Shown here: positions 6,066 to 6,741 of the stretch, one piece after another
Layout: the number at the start of each line of letters is the position of its first letter
How positions within the stretch are numbered: position 1 is the first letter of the stretch
DNA from: Saprospiraceae bacterium
GTDB lineage: Bacteria; Bacteroidota; Bacteroidia; Chitinophagales; Saprospiraceae
Length of the DNA: 6,741 nt
NCBI GenBank assembly: GCA_027009605.1
Contig: JALVCY010000665.1
Location: 1-6,741, forward strand
Direction: 5' to 3'
Notes under the pieces: model-generated
Database searches by the model: none
The model's input: the letters and a program-made list of their open reading frames with translations, nothing else
Told to the model about the DNA's origin: nothing
Made by a program: the position numbers and the translations under genes

Positions 6066-6741
6066 ATGACTAATTTAAACCACTCCATTCGATTTTTTCT
6101 ACTATTGGCTGTTGCTTTTATTTGGCAAGCTACACCACTTTGGGCTCAACTAGACGATATCCCCGTCACATTAATTTGGGACAGCGAGCCATCTGTCCAC
6201 CAAACTGCGGGGCAAGAGTTCAAAACTTGGTATTTCCAAGGTGCCGAATACCGGCATGAACACCGGGCTCTACCTTACTTTTCTACCCGGGTTCTCCTAC
6301 CCAATTGGGGCACCGTACAAGCCGGCTTCAAGGACGTGACATCCGAATGGTTTGACCCCAAAGGCGTCGTCATGGACATCCACAACACCAAGCCCGGGCT
6401 TGAAGTCACCTACGAACAAGACCGGAATCAATACTTTGCCCGTATTTCGGTTTTTCCTATTTCTGTCTCCGGATCATCTTATGAACGACTCACAAAGTTT
6501 ACTCTAAAACTTTCTTTTGCACCCGGTCTTCCCCCCGTCCATTTCCGGGGTACGCACACCAAATTATCCAAACTCAATGACGGAAACCTATACAAATTCT
6601 CTATTACTCAAAACGGAATCCACAAAATAGACAAAAACTTCCTTCAAAAACTAGGTGTGGATGTGGCGACCATCAATCCCCAAAATATCCATATTTTAGG
6701 CAACGGCGGCTATCGTTTGCCGGAACTAATCGCCACCAACC
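6066..6741 (+). CDS. porU: Type IX secretion system sortase PorU, N-terminal part (3'-truncated by window)
   Basis: The first 225 residues are visible and the frame is still open at the window end. PorU is the surface cysteine protease that removes the C-terminal sorting signal of T9SS cargo and joins the cargo to an anchor such as A-LPS. A signal peptide covers residues 1-27 (hydrophobic core RFFLLLAVAFIW, cleavage at LWA-Q). The segment DGNLYKFSITQNGIHKID (172-189), followed by FLQKLGV and INPQNIHILGNGG (203-215), is the conserved N-terminal PorU block just ahead of the gingipain-like (C25) catalytic domain, which lies outside the window. Family members exceed 1000 residues, so most of the gene is missing. 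The ATG at 6066 follows an A-rich leader and gives the signal peptide. The gene diverges from the PorP-type gene. In Flavobacterium porU is followed by porV and gldJ, so porV may lie just beyond the window. Confidence 0.88.
   Translation, partial: MTNLNHSIRFFLLLAVAFIWQATPLWAQLDDIPVTLIWDSEPSVHQTAGQEFKTWYFQGAEYRHEHRALPYFSTRVLLPNWGTVQAGFKDVTSEWFDPKGVVMDIHNTKPGLEVTYEQDRNQYFARISVFPISVSGSSYERLTKFTLKLSFAPGLPPVHFRGTHTKLSKLNDGNLYKFSITQNGIHKIDKNFLQKLGVDVATINPQNIHILGNGGYRLPELIATN

Overview
The window comes from a member of the Bacteroidota. It carries four genes of the type IX secretion / gliding machinery (PorE-, GldJ-, PorP/SprF- and PorU-type proteins), a system known only from that phylum. Supporting traits are starts preceded by A/T-rich sequence rather than clear Shine-Dalgarno sites, and two upstream sequences that match the Bacteroidota -7 promoter box TAnnTTTG exactly. 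Presence of GldJ suggests a gliding or gliding-derived lineage; I cannot name the genus.

Layout, left to right. Bases 1-339 (+) are the C-terminal end of FtsK, with its DNA-reading winged-helix gamma domain. Bases 340-910 lie between two convergent genes and are rich in repeats: two copies of a paired-hairpin element that looks like a REP/BIME, a long inverted repeat around the first copy, and a short direct repeat. Bases 911-2869 (-) are a complete PorE-type OmpA lipoprotein. Bases 2870-3175 hold its probable promoter and the strong terminator of the next gene. Bases 3176-4672 (-) are gldJ, with an exact -7 box close upstream. Bases 4784-5785 (-) are a PorP/SprF outer-membrane protein. Bases 5786-6065 are a divergent control region with a 12-bp direct repeat and a small dyad. 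Bases 6066-6741 (+) are the start of porU, cut by the window edge.

How the genes fit together: PorP/SprF is an outer-membrane beta-barrel protein. PorE is a periplasmic lipoprotein whose OmpA domain binds peptidoglycan and which in Porphyromonas works with PorP. GldJ is a periplasmic outer-membrane lipoprotein needed for gliding and secretion. PorU is the surface sortase that removes C-terminal secretion signals and attaches cargo. The window is therefore a T9SS outer-membrane and envelope-anchoring cluster. I see no complete new system. The least explained material is the repeat block at 423-748.
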